Below are positions 17,496 through 26,064 of a DNA stretch of 64,000 bases, one piece after another. Positions within the stretch are counted from its first letter, which is position 1. Each line of letters opens with the position of its first letter. The notes beneath the pieces are model-generated. The model searched no databases and had not been told where the DNA came from. It worked only from the letters and a program-made list of their open reading frames with translations. Origin of the DNA: Terriglobia bacterium (GTDB lineage Bacteria > Acidobacteriota > Terriglobia > Terriglobales > Acidobacteriaceae); assembly GCA_032252755.1 (NCBI GenBank), contig JAVUPY010000052.1, positions 124,001-188,000 on the forward strand. Reading direction: 5' to 3'. A program made the position numbers and the translations under genes.

Positions 17496-17516
17496 AGCCC
17501 GCGTAGTGGGCGGGCT
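17496..17516. terminator. hairpin between convergent tlpA and DUF507 genes
   Basis: AGCCCGC (17496-17502) pairs with GCGGGCT (17510-17516) around a 7-nt loop, 4 bases after the tlpA stop. The minus-strand reading is followed by TTCTTCATTTC, so it could also stop transcription of the DUF507 pair. Confidence 0.55.
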
Positions 17517-17554
17517 GATCGTCAATCCGATATCAGTCAATCGTCCATTATTTC

Positions 17555-17830
17555 TCAGATTCCCAACTTCTTCACTTCATCGTTGTAGTACTTGCGATAG
17601 AGGATGTCCCACTCGGCCGTACCTTCGGTGATGGTGCGCTTTTGGCTTTCGATCTTCTGGCGCGCGGCCTTATCGAGCCCCTCTTCTTCGGTCAGCAGTT
17701 TCTCGAGGGTCGCGCGGATCTCCAACCGGATGGTCTGCGGATCTTCGATAAATTCGACCTCGTCGGCTTCCTTGATGGCTTCGAAAGCAGCCTTGGCGAT
17801 TTTATTCGACTTGTCGCGGCTGATTCTCAT
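17555..17830 (-). CDS. DUF507 family protein (second of pair)
   Basis: This 91-residue basic and acidic helical protein of family DUF507 begins MRISRDKSNKIAKAAFEAIKE and ends YRKYYNDEVKKLGI, the conserved tail. Family members occur in pairs in deltaproteobacteria and Acidobacteriota; the function is unknown. Its ATG overlaps the upstream paralogue stop by 4 bases, so the two are translationally coupled and probably act as a heteromer. Confidence 0.8.
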   Translation of the reverse strand: MRISRDKSNKIAKAAFEAIKEADEVEFIEDPQTIRLEIRATLEKLLTEEEGLDKAARQKIESQKRTITEGTAEWDILYRKYYNDEVKKLGI

Positions 17831-18105
17831 AGCACCGCCTTGTATTTCTTCACCAGCTGCATTTTCACTTTCTTGAATGCTTCCTGATAATCGGCACCCA
17901 TCTGTCGTGCCTCGTCTGAATACGCTTCGAGGATCGCACGGACTTCCTCATTGATGCGGTCTTCGAGGGAAAGCTCCTCGTACATCGCGGCGTTTACCTT
18001 CTCGGCGACGGCTTCCGGATGAGGAGCGTCGATAAACTCGCCTTCTTTCAATCGCCGGACAAGCTGCTTTGCCAGATAGCCGACGTACTCTCTCGAATAG
18101 ATCAT
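17827..18105 (-). CDS. DUF507 family protein (first of pair)
   Basis: This protein of about 92 residues starts at ATG 18105 (MIYSREYVGYLAKQLVRRLKEG). An upstream in-frame ATG at 18138 would add 11 residues that look non-family. The C-terminal segment YQEAFKKVKMQLVKKYK parallels the tail of the next gene. Both are helix-rich and lack signal peptides, so they are cytoplasmic. Function is not assigned. Confidence 0.78.
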   Translation of the reverse strand: MIYSREYVGYLAKQLVRRLKEGEFIDAPHPEAVAEKVNAAMYEELSLEDRINEEVRAILEAYSDEARQMGADYQEAFKKVKMQLVKKYKAVL

Positions 18106-18190
18106 GTCAGTAATGTCAATAAGTTGGGAGATGAACAATTAAGTTTAGCATAGCGATTTCAGAGAACAGCCCTGCCTTCCAAGGAACAGA

Positions 18191-18231
18191 CCCACGTTAA
18201 CGCGCAATGGAAGCGCGTGAACGTTGGGCAC
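18191..18231. repeat. hairpin of the CCCCA/TGGGG family (long stem)
   Basis: CCCACGTTAACGCGC (18191-18205) and GCGCGTGAACGTTGGG (18213-18228) pair with one mismatch and one bulged T around AATGGAA, followed by CACC. It lies in the divergent promoter space between the DUF507 pair and the next plus-strand gene. Confidence 0.65.
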
Positions 18232-18307
18232 CAATACCTTCTTCCAGCAACTCCGCAGCGGAGTATGATAGGTTTCACTATGGGACCGAGTGCAATTGGC
18301 TCGGCCC

Positions 18308-18781
18308 ATGCCCGCTATGGTCGATGATCTAACCGCTGTTAAGGATGATATGAAGGCCTTCATCGAAGGCCACGGTATGCGCCGGTTCCAAGGCTATGTG
18401 TCGGATGAGGTGCAGAGCGTCCTTTGGGAGGGCGGGGAGAATACAGAGGCTTGGAAGGATTTCGTCGAATTGGCCAAGGCGTCCAACGCTCCGTTCCTGA
18501 CCACCAACGACATGGTGCTCGACCGCAACGACGTCGACTACCTGATAACGAAGATCGAGCGGGCCAACTTCACCAATGATGAAGATGTCGAGGAAGCCCG
18601 GTGGCTTCGCACGTACGTCGGCAAGACGGGCTTCGTGCAGATCGGGTTCCCATTCCAGGGGCTGATGTTTCTCTACGAGATCTCCTGCGAGTGGTATGAG
18701 CGCTACCAGCGGCTGATGGATTTGGCCGACGACTTCGGCAGCATCACCATCGATGAGTCCGACCAGGACGACGAGCACTGA
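18308..18781 (+). CDS. conserved-looking cytoplasmic protein of unknown function, coupled to recJ
   Basis: This acidic protein of about 157 residues has no signal peptide or membrane segment. I see AFIEGHGMRRFQGYVSDEVQSVLW, a helical middle with many acidic residues and the aromatic-rich FPFQGLMFLYEISCEWYERYQ before an Asp/Glu tail. No known family is recognised. ATG 18308 is the preferred start; 18290 and 18317 are in frame. Only two bases separate its stop from the recJ GTG, so the two are probably expressed together. Confidence 0.65.
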   Translation: MPAMVDDLTAVKDDMKAFIEGHGMRRFQGYVSDEVQSVLWEGGENTEAWKDFVELAKASNAPFLTTNDMVLDRNDVDYLITKIERANFTNDEDVEEARWLRTYVGKTGFVQIGFPFQGLMFLYEISCEWYERYQRLMDLADDFGSITIDESDQDDEH

Positions 18782-18783
18782 CC

Positions 18784-20580
18784 GTGCGCTGGATCCCACG
18801 CGTCCCTGAACCCAGTGAACCTGAATTGACTTTGCGCGATCGCGAGGGTCTTGCCCTTCAGTTGGCGGATTCTCTGCGCCTGCCGGTGATGGTGGCACGG
18901 CTGCTGGTAAATCGTGGGATCCGGAACGACGAAAGTGCCTGGCGATTTTTAGATCCGCAGATCGATCAGTTGCACTCGCCTTACCTGATGTGCGGCATGA
19001 AAGCGGCGATCGAGCGCCTGCGTGCTGCGATCGAGAAGCGCGAGCGCATCCTGATCTACGGCGACTATGACGTGGATGGCACGATGGCCGTCGTGATCCT
19101 GAAGACGGCGATTGAGTTGTGCGGCGGGGTATGCGATTTCCACGTACCGCACAGGATTCTCGAAGGTTACGGCATGCGCGACGAGGTGATCGAACGCGCG
19201 GCCGCGGATGGGATCCGGCTGATCATCAGCGTCGATACCGGAATACGCGCCTTTGCTGCCGCCGAAACTGCCGAGCGACTCGGCCTCGACCTGATCGTCA
19301 CCGATCACCATTTGCCGCACGAGCACGGCATCCCGAAAGCGCTGGCCGTACTGAATCCTAATCAACCCGGCTGCGAGTATCCGTGCAAGGCGCTGTGCGG
19401 AGCTGGTGTCGCGTTCAAAGTTGCGCAGGCGCTGTTTGAGGCGGCGGGGCGCGAGCGATACATCTCGTCATTTCTGAAGGTGGTCGCGATCGCGACTATA
19501 GCCGACGCTGTACCGCTGACCGGCGAGAATCGCGTTTTCGTGAAGCTCGGCCTTGAGGGATTGAGCCATCCGGTTAACCCGGGGCTGCGGGCGCTCCTCG
19601 AGGTCTGTGAGTTGCGGCAGAATCGGACGCTCACGACGACTGAGATCGCGTTCCGCGTAGCGCCGCGGATGAACGCAGCCGGCCGCATGGACATCGCGCG
19701 CGATGTAATCGACCTTTTCACGATGAAAGACGCGGAGCGTGCCCGGGAAATCGCGTTGCGACTGAATAGACTCAACGGCGACCGGCAACAGGAAGAATCA
19801 CGCATCGTCGCCGAGATCCAGCAGAAGGTCGAGGATGATCCTTCGCTGCGCGAGTCGTATTGCATGGTGCTGGATGGGGACGGCTGGCATCGCGGAGTCA
19901 TCGGCATCTGCGCCTCGCGTGTCGTCGATCGCTACCACCGACCGGCCCTGGTGCTATCCGTCGACAATGGAGAAGCACACGGCTCCGGCCGATCAATTCC
20001 GTCGTTTCACCTGTTGAATGCGCTGGAGTCCTGCCCGGAACTGTTCAGTCGCTATGGCGGACATGCACACGCGGTTGGGTTTGGGCTGCCATCGGAGCGA
20101 ATTCCGGAACTTCGCCGCGCACTGGACGGCTATGCACGCCAGCGCCTAACCGAAGCTGATTTCGTGCCGCTGCTGGAAACCGATGGCGAGTTGCCCCTCG
20201 ACGAGATCACGCCCGCGCTCTGGCAGGAGATCAATCGACTTTTGCCATTCGGGATGGGAAACCCCGAGCCGGTATTCGTCACACGCGGAGCCAAGATCCT
20301 GACCGAGCCGAAGATTGTGAAGGAGAAGCACCTGAAGCTGAAGGTCTCGCGCGGAAGCGATGGGAGCCCGTCTCTTTCTCGGGCGATGGACGCCATAGGC
20401 TGGCGCATGGCGGAGCGGTTGCAACAACAGCCGCTGGCGTTCGGCGACGCGCTGGACGTCGCTTACCGGATTGAGCGGAATACGCATCCGGACTTCGGTG
20501 GGAATCTGCAGTTGGTGCTGTGCGATTATGTGGTTTCGGTGCCTGTCCCGGTGCGCGCCGTTGCGGCGGCGACGGACTGA
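18784..20580 (+). CDS. recJ: single-stranded-DNA-specific exonuclease RecJ
   Basis: This 598-residue 5'-3' ssDNA exonuclease functions in recombination and mismatch repair. The DHH phosphoesterase domain has YGDYDVDGT (about 90-98) and the DHH box VTDHHLPHEHG (about 177); the DHHA1 motif is GGHAHAVGFGLP (about 420), followed by an OB-fold with LLPFGMGNPEPVF. All metal-binding motifs are present. The start is GTG 18784. The usual length is about 560-580. Confidence 0.96.
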   Translation: MRWIPRVPEPSEPELTLRDREGLALQLADSLRLPVMVARLLVNRGIRNDESAWRFLDPQIDQLHSPYLMCGMKAAIERLRAAIEKRERILIYGDYDVDGTMAVVILKTAIELCGGVCDFHVPHRILEGYGMRDEVIERAAADGIRLIISVDTGIRAFAAAETAERLGLDLIVTDHHLPHEHGIPKALAVLNPNQPGCEYPCKALCGAGVAFKVAQALFEAAGRERYISSFLKVVAIATIADAVPLTGENRVFVKLGLEGLSHPVNPGLRALLEVCELRQNRTLTTTEIAFRVAPRMNAAGRMDIARDVIDLFTMKDAERAREIALRLNRLNGDRQQEESRIVAEIQQKVEDDPSLRESYCMVLDGDGWHRGVIGICASRVVDRYHRPALVLSVDNGEAHGSGRSIPSFHLLNALESCPELFSRYGGHAHAVGFGLPSERIPELRRALDGYARQRLTEADFVPLLETDGELPLDEITPALWQEINRLLPFGMGNPEPVFVTRGAKILTEPKIVKEKHLKLKVSRGSDGSPSLSRAMDAIGWRMAERLQQQPLAFGDALDVAYRIERNTHPDFGGNLQLVLCDYVVSVPVPVRAVAAATD

Positions 20581-20585
20581 GTCTG

Positions 20586-20681
20586 AAGTCGAAAGTTAAG
20601 AGTCGAAAGGCACAACCCAAACTCGAAATCGTAGATCGCCCCAAGCTCTGATTTCAGCTTCAGACTTTCAGCTTTCGACTT
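20586..20681. repeat. intergenic hairpin built from AGTCGAAAG words
   Basis: AAGTCGAAAG at 20586-20595 pairs with CTTTCGACTT at 20672-20681. Inside and beside the arms the same word recurs (GAGTCGAAAGG at 20600-20610; CTTCAGACTTTCAG at 20658-20671). It lies directly after the recJ stop. No gene is seen in 20581-20745. Confidence 0.6.
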
Positions 20682-20745
20682 TGGACCCGTCGACCCAAAC
20701 GCGCGACTTTACATGCACGGCAGGCGCGGTCTATATTCCGTTCCT

Positions 20746-21330
20746 ATGTTGGCGGTAATGGTTACCCAGTGCCCGAGCTGCGGCAAGGAGATGGTGAGTG
20801 ATGCGCACTACTGTCACCATTGCGGACGACCTGTGCAGAGGCTGGCGCCGGTAGAACCGATTCGCAAACCTGAATCCAGACCTACATCCGGCATGAGTTA
20901 TGCGCCCGTCTGGCGCCGTTTCGTTGCAGCCGCGATTGATATCGCCACCGTGATCACGTTTGTGCTGCCTGGAGTCCTGGCATTCTTCTGGCTGGCAGAA
21001 ATCGTGACGGGCTGGTTTGGCATGGATCAGGACGACAGCCGGTTCTTCGCGGGTGTCGGTGGCGTGCTCCTTTTCCTGACCGCCGACTGGCTCTACAACG
21101 CCTACATGAACAGCTCACAGCGGCGTGCCACTTTTGGCAAGTACTTCATGGGGCTAACGGTCACCGGACTGGATGGCGAACAGGTCGGCTTCGGTCAAGC
21201 GACGGGGCGCTACTTCGCCAAATACATCTCGACGTTCCCACTCTTTGCCGGATTCTTTATCACACCGTTCACGCGAAGGAAACAGGCACTCCATGACATG
21301 GTGGCGGGGACAGTAGTGATGAGGCGGTAA
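20746..21330 (+). CDS. zinc-ribbon plus RDD-family membrane protein
   Basis: This protein of about 194 residues has an N-terminal zinc ribbon (CPSCGKEM...YCHHCGRP, residues about 9-28), then an RDD domain (WRRFVAAAIDIATVITFV) with three membrane helices at about 60-85, 100-120 and 155-180. RDD proteins are proposed transporters or Na+/H+ antiporter-like proteins; the function here is unknown. ATG 20746 and ATG 20758 both give a sensible N-terminus and neither has a strong ribosome site. Confidence 0.75.
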   Translation: MLAVMVTQCPSCGKEMVSDAHYCHHCGRPVQRLAPVEPIRKPESRPTSGMSYAPVWRRFVAAAIDIATVITFVLPGVLAFFWLAEIVTGWFGMDQDDSRFFAGVGGVLLFLTADWLYNAYMNSSQRRATFGKYFMGLTVTGLDGEQVGFGQATGRYFAKYISTFPLFAGFFITPFTRRKQALHDMVAGTVVMRR

Positions 21331-21333
21331 GAA

Positions 21334-21377
21334 ATGGCAAAACCAAGTCAAAAGTAGAAGGCAAAGGGTAAAACTCG
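21334..21377. repeat. GGCAAAA-type word repeat (half element)
   Basis: AATGGCAAAACCAAG and GAAGGCAAAGGGTAAAAC follow the RDD stop. The words match the arms of the hairpins at 23.2 kb and 48.9 kb, but here no opposing arm is found. Confidence 0.4.
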
Positions 21378-21415
21378 AGCTGGCCTCCCTTAGACATTTG
21401 AGTGCCTGGTCGGTT

Positions 21416-22342
21416 TTATCTCGGGCAGTCCCTGTGCTCCACTTTCACCCGGAAACCTGCCTTCCCCAACCTCTTTGACACTTCCTCCGCGATCATGACT
21501 GAGCGGTGCTGACCGCCGGTGCAGCCGAAGGCTATCGTCAGGTAGGACTTGCCCTCCTCGATGTAGTGCGGCAACAGGTAGATCAACAGTTCCGAGATGC
21601 GGTCGATAAATTCCTGTGTCTGCGGGAAGGAGCGGATGTAGCGGGCGACCTTCGGGTGGCGGCCGGTGTAGGGGCGGAGTTCGGGTACGAAGTGCGGGTT
21701 GGGCAGGAAGCGGACGTCGAACATGAGGTCGGCGTCATCAGGCACCCCCTTTTTGAAGCCGAAGCTGATGGTCGAGACCAGGATCGTGGTCGGCTTGGGC
21801 GCCTCGGGCTTGAAGGCCTCGTGGATGTGCGCGCGAAGCTCGTGAACGTTGAACTTCGAGGTGTCGATGACGATGTCGGCGACCTTGCGGATGGGGGCGA
21901 GGCGCTTGCGCTCGTTGGTCAGCGATTGCTGGACCGAGTTGGATATGCCGAGCGGATGAGGACGGCGGGTCTCACTGTAACGGCGCAGGAGGATGTCGTC
22001 CTCGGCTTCCATGTAAACGAGGGTCGCGTTGTATTTCTGGCGAAGTTCGCGAAATATCCGCGGCAGCTTTTCCAGGCGCTCGCCTTCGCGGATGTCGACG
22101 ACCAGAGCGGAGTTCCGGCGCTCCTCGGTCTGGCTCAGCAAGTCGGCTAGGTGCGGGATCAGTTCGACTGGGAGATTATCGACCGAGTAGTAGCCGAGAT
22201 CCTCGAAGGCTTTGAGCACCGACGCCTTGCCGGAGCCGCTCATACCGGTGATGATGACAAGGCGTCCGGAGCCCGTAGGGCGCGGGCGAAGAGGTTCCCG
22301 ATTTCGGGCGCGGGGCTTGGATGGTCGAGGCATTGGCGACAT
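21416..22342 (-). CDS. rapZ: RNase adapter / nucleotide-binding protein RapZ (YvcJ)
   Basis: This P-loop protein of about 308 residues has Walker A ITGMSGSGKASVLKAFEDLGYYSVDNLP near residue 30 and a C-terminal block with FGCTGGQHRSVMIAE and VEHRDCPR. In E. coli RapZ binds sRNA and directs RNase E, controlling GlmS; YvcJ of Bacillus hydrolyses GTP. Its position in the rpoN cluster behind hpf is conserved. The frame is open to 22429; I took ATG 22342 (MSPMPRPS), with 22333 as an alternative. No hprK lies beside it. Confidence 0.92.
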   Translation of the reverse strand: MSPMPRPSKPRARNREPLRPRPTGSGRLVIITGMSGSGKASVLKAFEDLGYYSVDNLPVELIPHLADLLSQTEERRNSALVVDIREGERLEKLPRIFRELRQKYNATLVYMEAEDDILLRRYSETRRPHPLGISNSVQQSLTNERKRLAPIRKVADIVIDTSKFNVHELRAHIHEAFKPEAPKPTTILVSTISFGFKKGVPDDADLMFDVRFLPNPHFVPELRPYTGRHPKVARYIRSFPQTQEFIDRISELLIYLLPHYIEEGKSYLTIAFGCTGGQHRSVMIAEEVSKRLGKAGFRVKVEHRDCPR

Positions 22343-22380
22343 CGTACCGGATAGTCCCCATTGTTGGGTAGAGACAAGAA

Positions 22381-22403
22381 GAGGCAGGCCGAAGGCCCGC
22401 CTC
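22381..22403 (-). terminator. hairpin between hpf and rapZ
   Basis: Read on the minus strand, GAGGCGGGCC and GGCCTGCCTC pair around a tight TTCG loop with one mismatch, followed by TTCTTGTC. It sits 35 bases after the hpf stop and could reduce read-through into rapZ. Confidence 0.55.
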
Positions 22404-22438
22404 AACCGGCGGCAAAATGGCGGCGCCACTGGGATTAT

Positions 22439-23029
22439 TTACGCTTCGATCAACTCCAGTTTGCCGTCTTTCTTGCGGTGCAGGACCTTTACGTTCCCTT
22501 CCTTGTCGCGGAAGACGAACACTTCGCGGTCGCGAAATTCGCACTCTTTGACGGCTTCCTCCAGCGTCATCGGGCGGATTGCAACGGCGTCTTCGCTGCG
22601 CACAAGGTGCGCCTCGGTGGTTTTCTTGTTGCCCGGGAACTTGTGGACTACCACCGGAACCGCCGTTGTCGTGCTTGCGCCGACGGCCATGGTCAGTTCT
22701 ACTTCCGGAGCCTCCCGCTTCCACTTTGATTTCGTCACTCGCTTGGTATCCCGTTTCCGTCCGTTGTGCTTCAGCGCCTGCTTCTCGATGTGCTCCAGTG
22801 CCTCGGAGATCGCGGCGCTCATGTCCTGCGACTCGGCGAGGCCCACGATGGGATGACTGCGGCGCTTGATCGTAATTTCAGCAATACGGCGCGACTTCTC
22901 GGCGGTAAGAATCACTTTGCTTTTGAAAGTCTCGCCGAGGAATTTGGAAATCTTGTTGAGGCCGGCTTCGACCTCTTTGCGAATGGCAGGAGTGATTTCG
23001 AACTGTCTTCCGGTATATTCCACATTCAT
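22439..23029 (-). CDS. hpf: ribosome hibernation promoting factor, long form
   Basis: This 196-residue protein dimerises 70S ribosomes in stationary phase. The N-terminal S30AE domain opens MNVEYTGRQFEITPAIRKEVEAGLNKI and includes KRRSHPIVG and DMSAAISEALEHIEKQ. A charged linker leads to the C-terminal dimerisation domain with EAVKECEFRDREVFVFRDKEGNVKVLHRKKDG. The length identifies long HPF, which makes 100S ribosomes without RMF. The location behind rpoN is classic and suggests nitrogen or stress linked expression. Confidence 0.94.
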   Translation of the reverse strand: MNVEYTGRQFEITPAIRKEVEAGLNKISKFLGETFKSKVILTAEKSRRIAEITIKRRSHPIVGLAESQDMSAAISEALEHIEKQALKHNGRKRDTKRVTKSKWKREAPEVELTMAVGASTTTAVPVVVHKFPGNKKTTEAHLVRSEDAVAIRPMTLEEAVKECEFRDREVFVFRDKEGNVKVLHRKKDGKLELIEA

Positions 23030-23362
23030 CGATTCCCTCCTTGTGTTCGGGGGTACTCACATTGGCCAAACTCCAGCCAACGAAAATGATAACGACTGGA
23101 CAGCACAATTGAAACTCGCAGAACTCGATGCTGCAAGCACCGTTCGTAACCGGGAAGAACCAACCGGGCATTCCCGATTTCAAACCCTTTAAATGCAAGG
23201 GTTGGGCGGCTGTTATATCAATCAAATGGCAAACCGGTAAAGGGAAAAACGGCAAAGCGCGGACCTCGGATGTACGCGGATTCTCGGCTTGGCAACGGCC
23301 GGTCGCAGCAGTTCGGCAGTATTGTATTCAGTTTTGCGGTTTTTCCCTCTGCCGTTTTGCCG
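23030..23362. other. rpoN-hpf intergenic region with a GGCAAAA-type hairpin
   Basis: No credible gene. Two arms face each other at about 23226-23256 (GGCAAACCGG, AAAGGGAAAAACGGCAAAG) and 23331-23363 (AGTTTTGCGG, TTTTTCCCTCTGCCGTTTTGCCG), separated by about 75 bases. AGGGAAAAAC can pair with GTTTTTCCCT at 23339-23348. The hpf promoter is expected in the left part. Confidence 0.5.
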
Positions 23363-25036
23363 TTAGTTCTTGATTCTTCTCTGGTGTGTGCTCGGGATCT
23401 TCATGTCTTCGCGGTACTTGGCTACGGTTCGCCGAGTGACCTGGATGCCCTGGCCTTGCAGGATGCGTGTGATCTGCTCGTCCGTAAGCGGGTGCTTCGG
23501 GTCTTCGTCTTCGATGAGCTTTTTGACGCGCCGTTTGAGTATAAGGAGCGATGTACCGCCGCCTTCGGGACCCTGCACGCTTTCGCTGAAGAAGTAGCGC
23601 AACTCGTACACGCCCTGCGGGGTGTGGACGTACTTGTTCGAAACAGCGCGGCTGACCGTCGAAGGATGCACACCGATCTCTTCCGCCACTTCCTTGATCA
23701 TCATTGGCTTCAATTGATCGATACCATGATCAAGGAACTCGCGCTGCCGGGCGATGATGACAAGGCAGACTTTAAGGATCGTCTGCTTGCGCTGCTCGAT
23801 GTTCTTGATGAGCTGGATCGCCGACTTGTAGCGCTCTTTAACGTAATTTTTGACGTCTTTTTCGGCCGTCTGCTGCGTCAGCATGCGGCGATAAGTCGGA
23901 TTCAGCCGGAGTTGCGGCAGGTCTTCGTCGTTCATCACGACGATGTACTCGTCACCCTGCTTGATGAACGCCACGTCAGGCTCGATTAATCGCGGCTCGG
24001 TTTTGTTGTAGCGCAGGCCAGGCTTGGGGTCGAGCGTCTTGATGAAATCAACGGCCGCCTGCACCTGCTCCACGGACTTGCCCAGTGCCTTGCCGATTTC
24101 TTTCAGCTGCTTGTTCTGCACCATGGGCAGATATTTGTCGACTACGGCGAGGCAAACCTCGACGGTTTCGCCGTTGAGAATCGTGTGGGGCGAGCCATTC
24201 AGGGGTTTGTGCAGCTTCAGGTTTTCGAGCTGCGACATCAGGCATTCGCGCAAGTCGCGAGCTGCGACGCCGACGGGATCCATCTGACGAATAAGGTCTA
24301 CGGCTTCGTGCAACGCATCGCGACCGAAACGTCCGACCGCGCGATGGTTGTTGTCGACCAGCGTCGGCCCCTGCGGCTCGGCCGTTGCGTCGGCGGCAAT
24401 CACTGAAAGTTCGTCTGGAGAGGATGCCGGCTCGGCAGGCGCATCGAAGCTTGCTTCGTCCCCGGAACCATTTTCGTCCTGGGGTTTCTGCAAACCGTAG
24501 GCACCAAGCGTCAGCAATTCTTCGTCACTGGCCAGCAGGTACCCGTCTTCGTTGAGGTTGCCGATCACCAGTTCGGCGGCGGAGCGGACGTCTTCGCTTA
24601 CGTGTATCGCACCCAACTGCCACATCAGGTGATCGGTCAGCGTGGTCGGTTTTGACAGGAAGTTCTCGAATGAGGGCCGTTCGATTTCTTCCAGTTCAAC
24701 ATTGCTACGATAGCCGGGATCGAGATAGTCCTGAAAAAACGAACCGAAATCGATCTCTTCGAAGGGATCTTTTTCCTCTGCCGGAGCGGGGGGCTCTTCC
24801 GCTGTCGCGGCCGCAGCGTCGCGGTCGCGCTGCTCCTCGCGCGCCCCTACCTCGTCCAGCGTAGGTACAGCCGACATGAACTCGTCAAGAACCGGGTTCT
24901 CTTCCAGTTCCGCATTGATCATGTCCTTGAGCTCCATTTTGTTGAGCGCAAGGACGCTGACCATCTGAACCAGGCCAGGGGTCAGGATCTGCTTCTGCGA
25001 AACTCTAAGGTTCAGTTTGGGCTGTAGCAATACCAT
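23363..25036 (-). CDS. rpoN: RNA polymerase sigma-54 factor
   Basis: This 557-residue alternative sigma factor needs AAA+ activators. Region I is the Gln/Leu-rich N-terminus (LQPKLNLRVSQKQILTPGLVQMVSVLALNKMEL). Region II is long and acidic with alanine and proline runs (about 65-220). Region III holds the core-binding and helix-turn-helix segments (IGVHPSTVSRAVSNKYVHTPQG), and the RpoN box reads ARRTVAKYRE-like as VTRRTVAKYREDMKIPSTHQRR at the end. The Trp/Phe rich FFSES segment precedes it. The length is above the usual 480 because of Region II. Confidence 0.96.
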   Translation of the reverse strand: MVLLQPKLNLRVSQKQILTPGLVQMVSVLALNKMELKDMINAELEENPVLDEFMSAVPTLDEVGAREEQRDRDAAAATAEEPPAPAEEKDPFEEIDFGSFFQDYLDPGYRSNVELEEIERPSFENFLSKPTTLTDHLMWQLGAIHVSEDVRSAAELVIGNLNEDGYLLASDEELLTLGAYGLQKPQDENGSGDEASFDAPAEPASSPDELSVIAADATAEPQGPTLVDNNHRAVGRFGRDALHEAVDLIRQMDPVGVAARDLRECLMSQLENLKLHKPLNGSPHTILNGETVEVCLAVVDKYLPMVQNKQLKEIGKALGKSVEQVQAAVDFIKTLDPKPGLRYNKTEPRLIEPDVAFIKQGDEYIVVMNDEDLPQLRLNPTYRRMLTQQTAEKDVKNYVKERYKSAIQLIKNIEQRKQTILKVCLVIIARQREFLDHGIDQLKPMMIKEVAEEIGVHPSTVSRAVSNKYVHTPQGVYELRYFFSESVQGPEGGGTSLLILKRRVKKLIEDEDPKHPLTDEQITRILQGQGIQVTRRTVAKYREDMKIPSTHQRRIKN

Positions 25037-25225
25037 TGCAGAGAAAAGGCGCTTAATGAAGCTTCACGCTAATCCGATTCTAAACCAGAATGCGTCGCTG
25101 TGCGGTGCTCCATAACGGTTTCCGCGATTACTTCCGTACATTGAAATTAGCTTGACTCGCCGGCGACATATGTCCGCGGTCCCTTGCACTCGCGTCGCTT
25201 TTTGGGGTGACGGGGGAAACAAACC

Positions 25226-25271
25226 GAGGATTTCGCAGAGATTCGCGAAACATAGGAACAGCGAAATCCTC
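25226..25271. repeat. intergenic inverted repeat between rpoN and lptB
   Basis: GAGGATTTCGC (25226-25236) and GCGAAATCCTC (25261-25271) are perfect 11-bp arms around 24 bases; the loop carries ATTCGCGAAAC, which can form its own small stem. It sits between the lptB stop and the rpoN start (both minus strand). It could be a terminator, an operator or an RNA element; nothing in the sequence decides. Confidence 0.5.
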
Positions 25272-25335
25272 TTGATCCGCAGATCAGCGGTTGTTCTTCA
25301 ACGCCAGGCTCTGAGCATCCTGCCATGAAGCCCGG

Positions 25336-26064
25336 TTACACCAGCGAGAAGCTCTCACCGAGGTAGACGCGCTTGACTTCCGGATCGTTGCCCAGTTGCT
25401 CAGGCGTTCCGGCGCGGAAGATGCGGCCTTCGTTGATGATGTAGGCGCGGTCCGTTACCGAGAGCGTCTCGCGAACGTTGTGATCGGTGATGAGGACGCC
25501 GATACCGTTCTGCTTCAAATTGGAAATGATCTTCTGCAGATCGAGGACCGCGATGGGGTCGATACCGGAGAACGGCTCATCGAGAAGAATGAAGGTCGGC
25601 TGAATACACAGGCTGCGAGCGATTTCCACGCGACGACGTTCGCCGCCGGAGAGCGCATACCCGCGGTTCTTGCGAATGTGACCGAGGCCGAGTTCGTCGA
25701 TGAGGCCCTCGAGACGCTCGCGTCGCTCGTGCCAGGAGATGTTCTGGGTTTCAAGGACGGCGAGGATGTTTTCTTCGACGGTCAACTTCCGGAATACCGA
25801 GGGCTCCTGCGGCAGGTAGCTGATGCCGTAGTTGCGCGCGCGCAGATACATGGGAACGTCGGTAATGTCGTCCTTATCGGCGAGAATGCGTCCGGTATCG
25901 GGGGGCGTAAGCCCGACGATCATGTAGAAACTGGTGGTTTTCCCCGCGCCGTTCGGTCCGAGGAGGCCGACGACTTCGCCACGATGGACGTTGAGAGAGA
26001 CCCCGTTGACGACGCGACGTCCGCGATACGTTTTGCCTATCTCATCCGTCGAGAGGATCTGCAT
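25336..26064 (-). CDS. lptB: LPS export ABC transporter ATPase LptB
   Basis: This 242-residue cytoplasmic ATPase powers LPS extraction through LptFG. Walker [18 protein letters not shown], the LptB-typical [18 protein letters not shown], signature [15 protein letters not shown], Walker [17 protein letters not shown] and the H-loop [10 protein letters not shown] are all present. The start ATG shares one base with the stop of the upstream LptC/LptA-like gene (TGATG), indicating coupling. lptF/lptG are not in the window. Confidence 0.96.
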   Translation of the reverse strand: MQILSTDEIGKTYRGRRVVNGVSLNVHRGEVVGLLGPNGAGKTTSFYMIVGLTPPDTGRILADKDDITDVPMYLRARNYGISYLPQEPSVFRKLTVEENILAVLETQNISWHERRERLEGLIDELGLGHIRKNRGYALSGGERRRVEIARSLCIQPTFILLDEPFSGIDPIAVLDLQKIISNLKQNGIGVLITDHNVRETLSVTDRAYIINEGRIFRAGTPEQLGNDPEVKRVYLGESFSLV

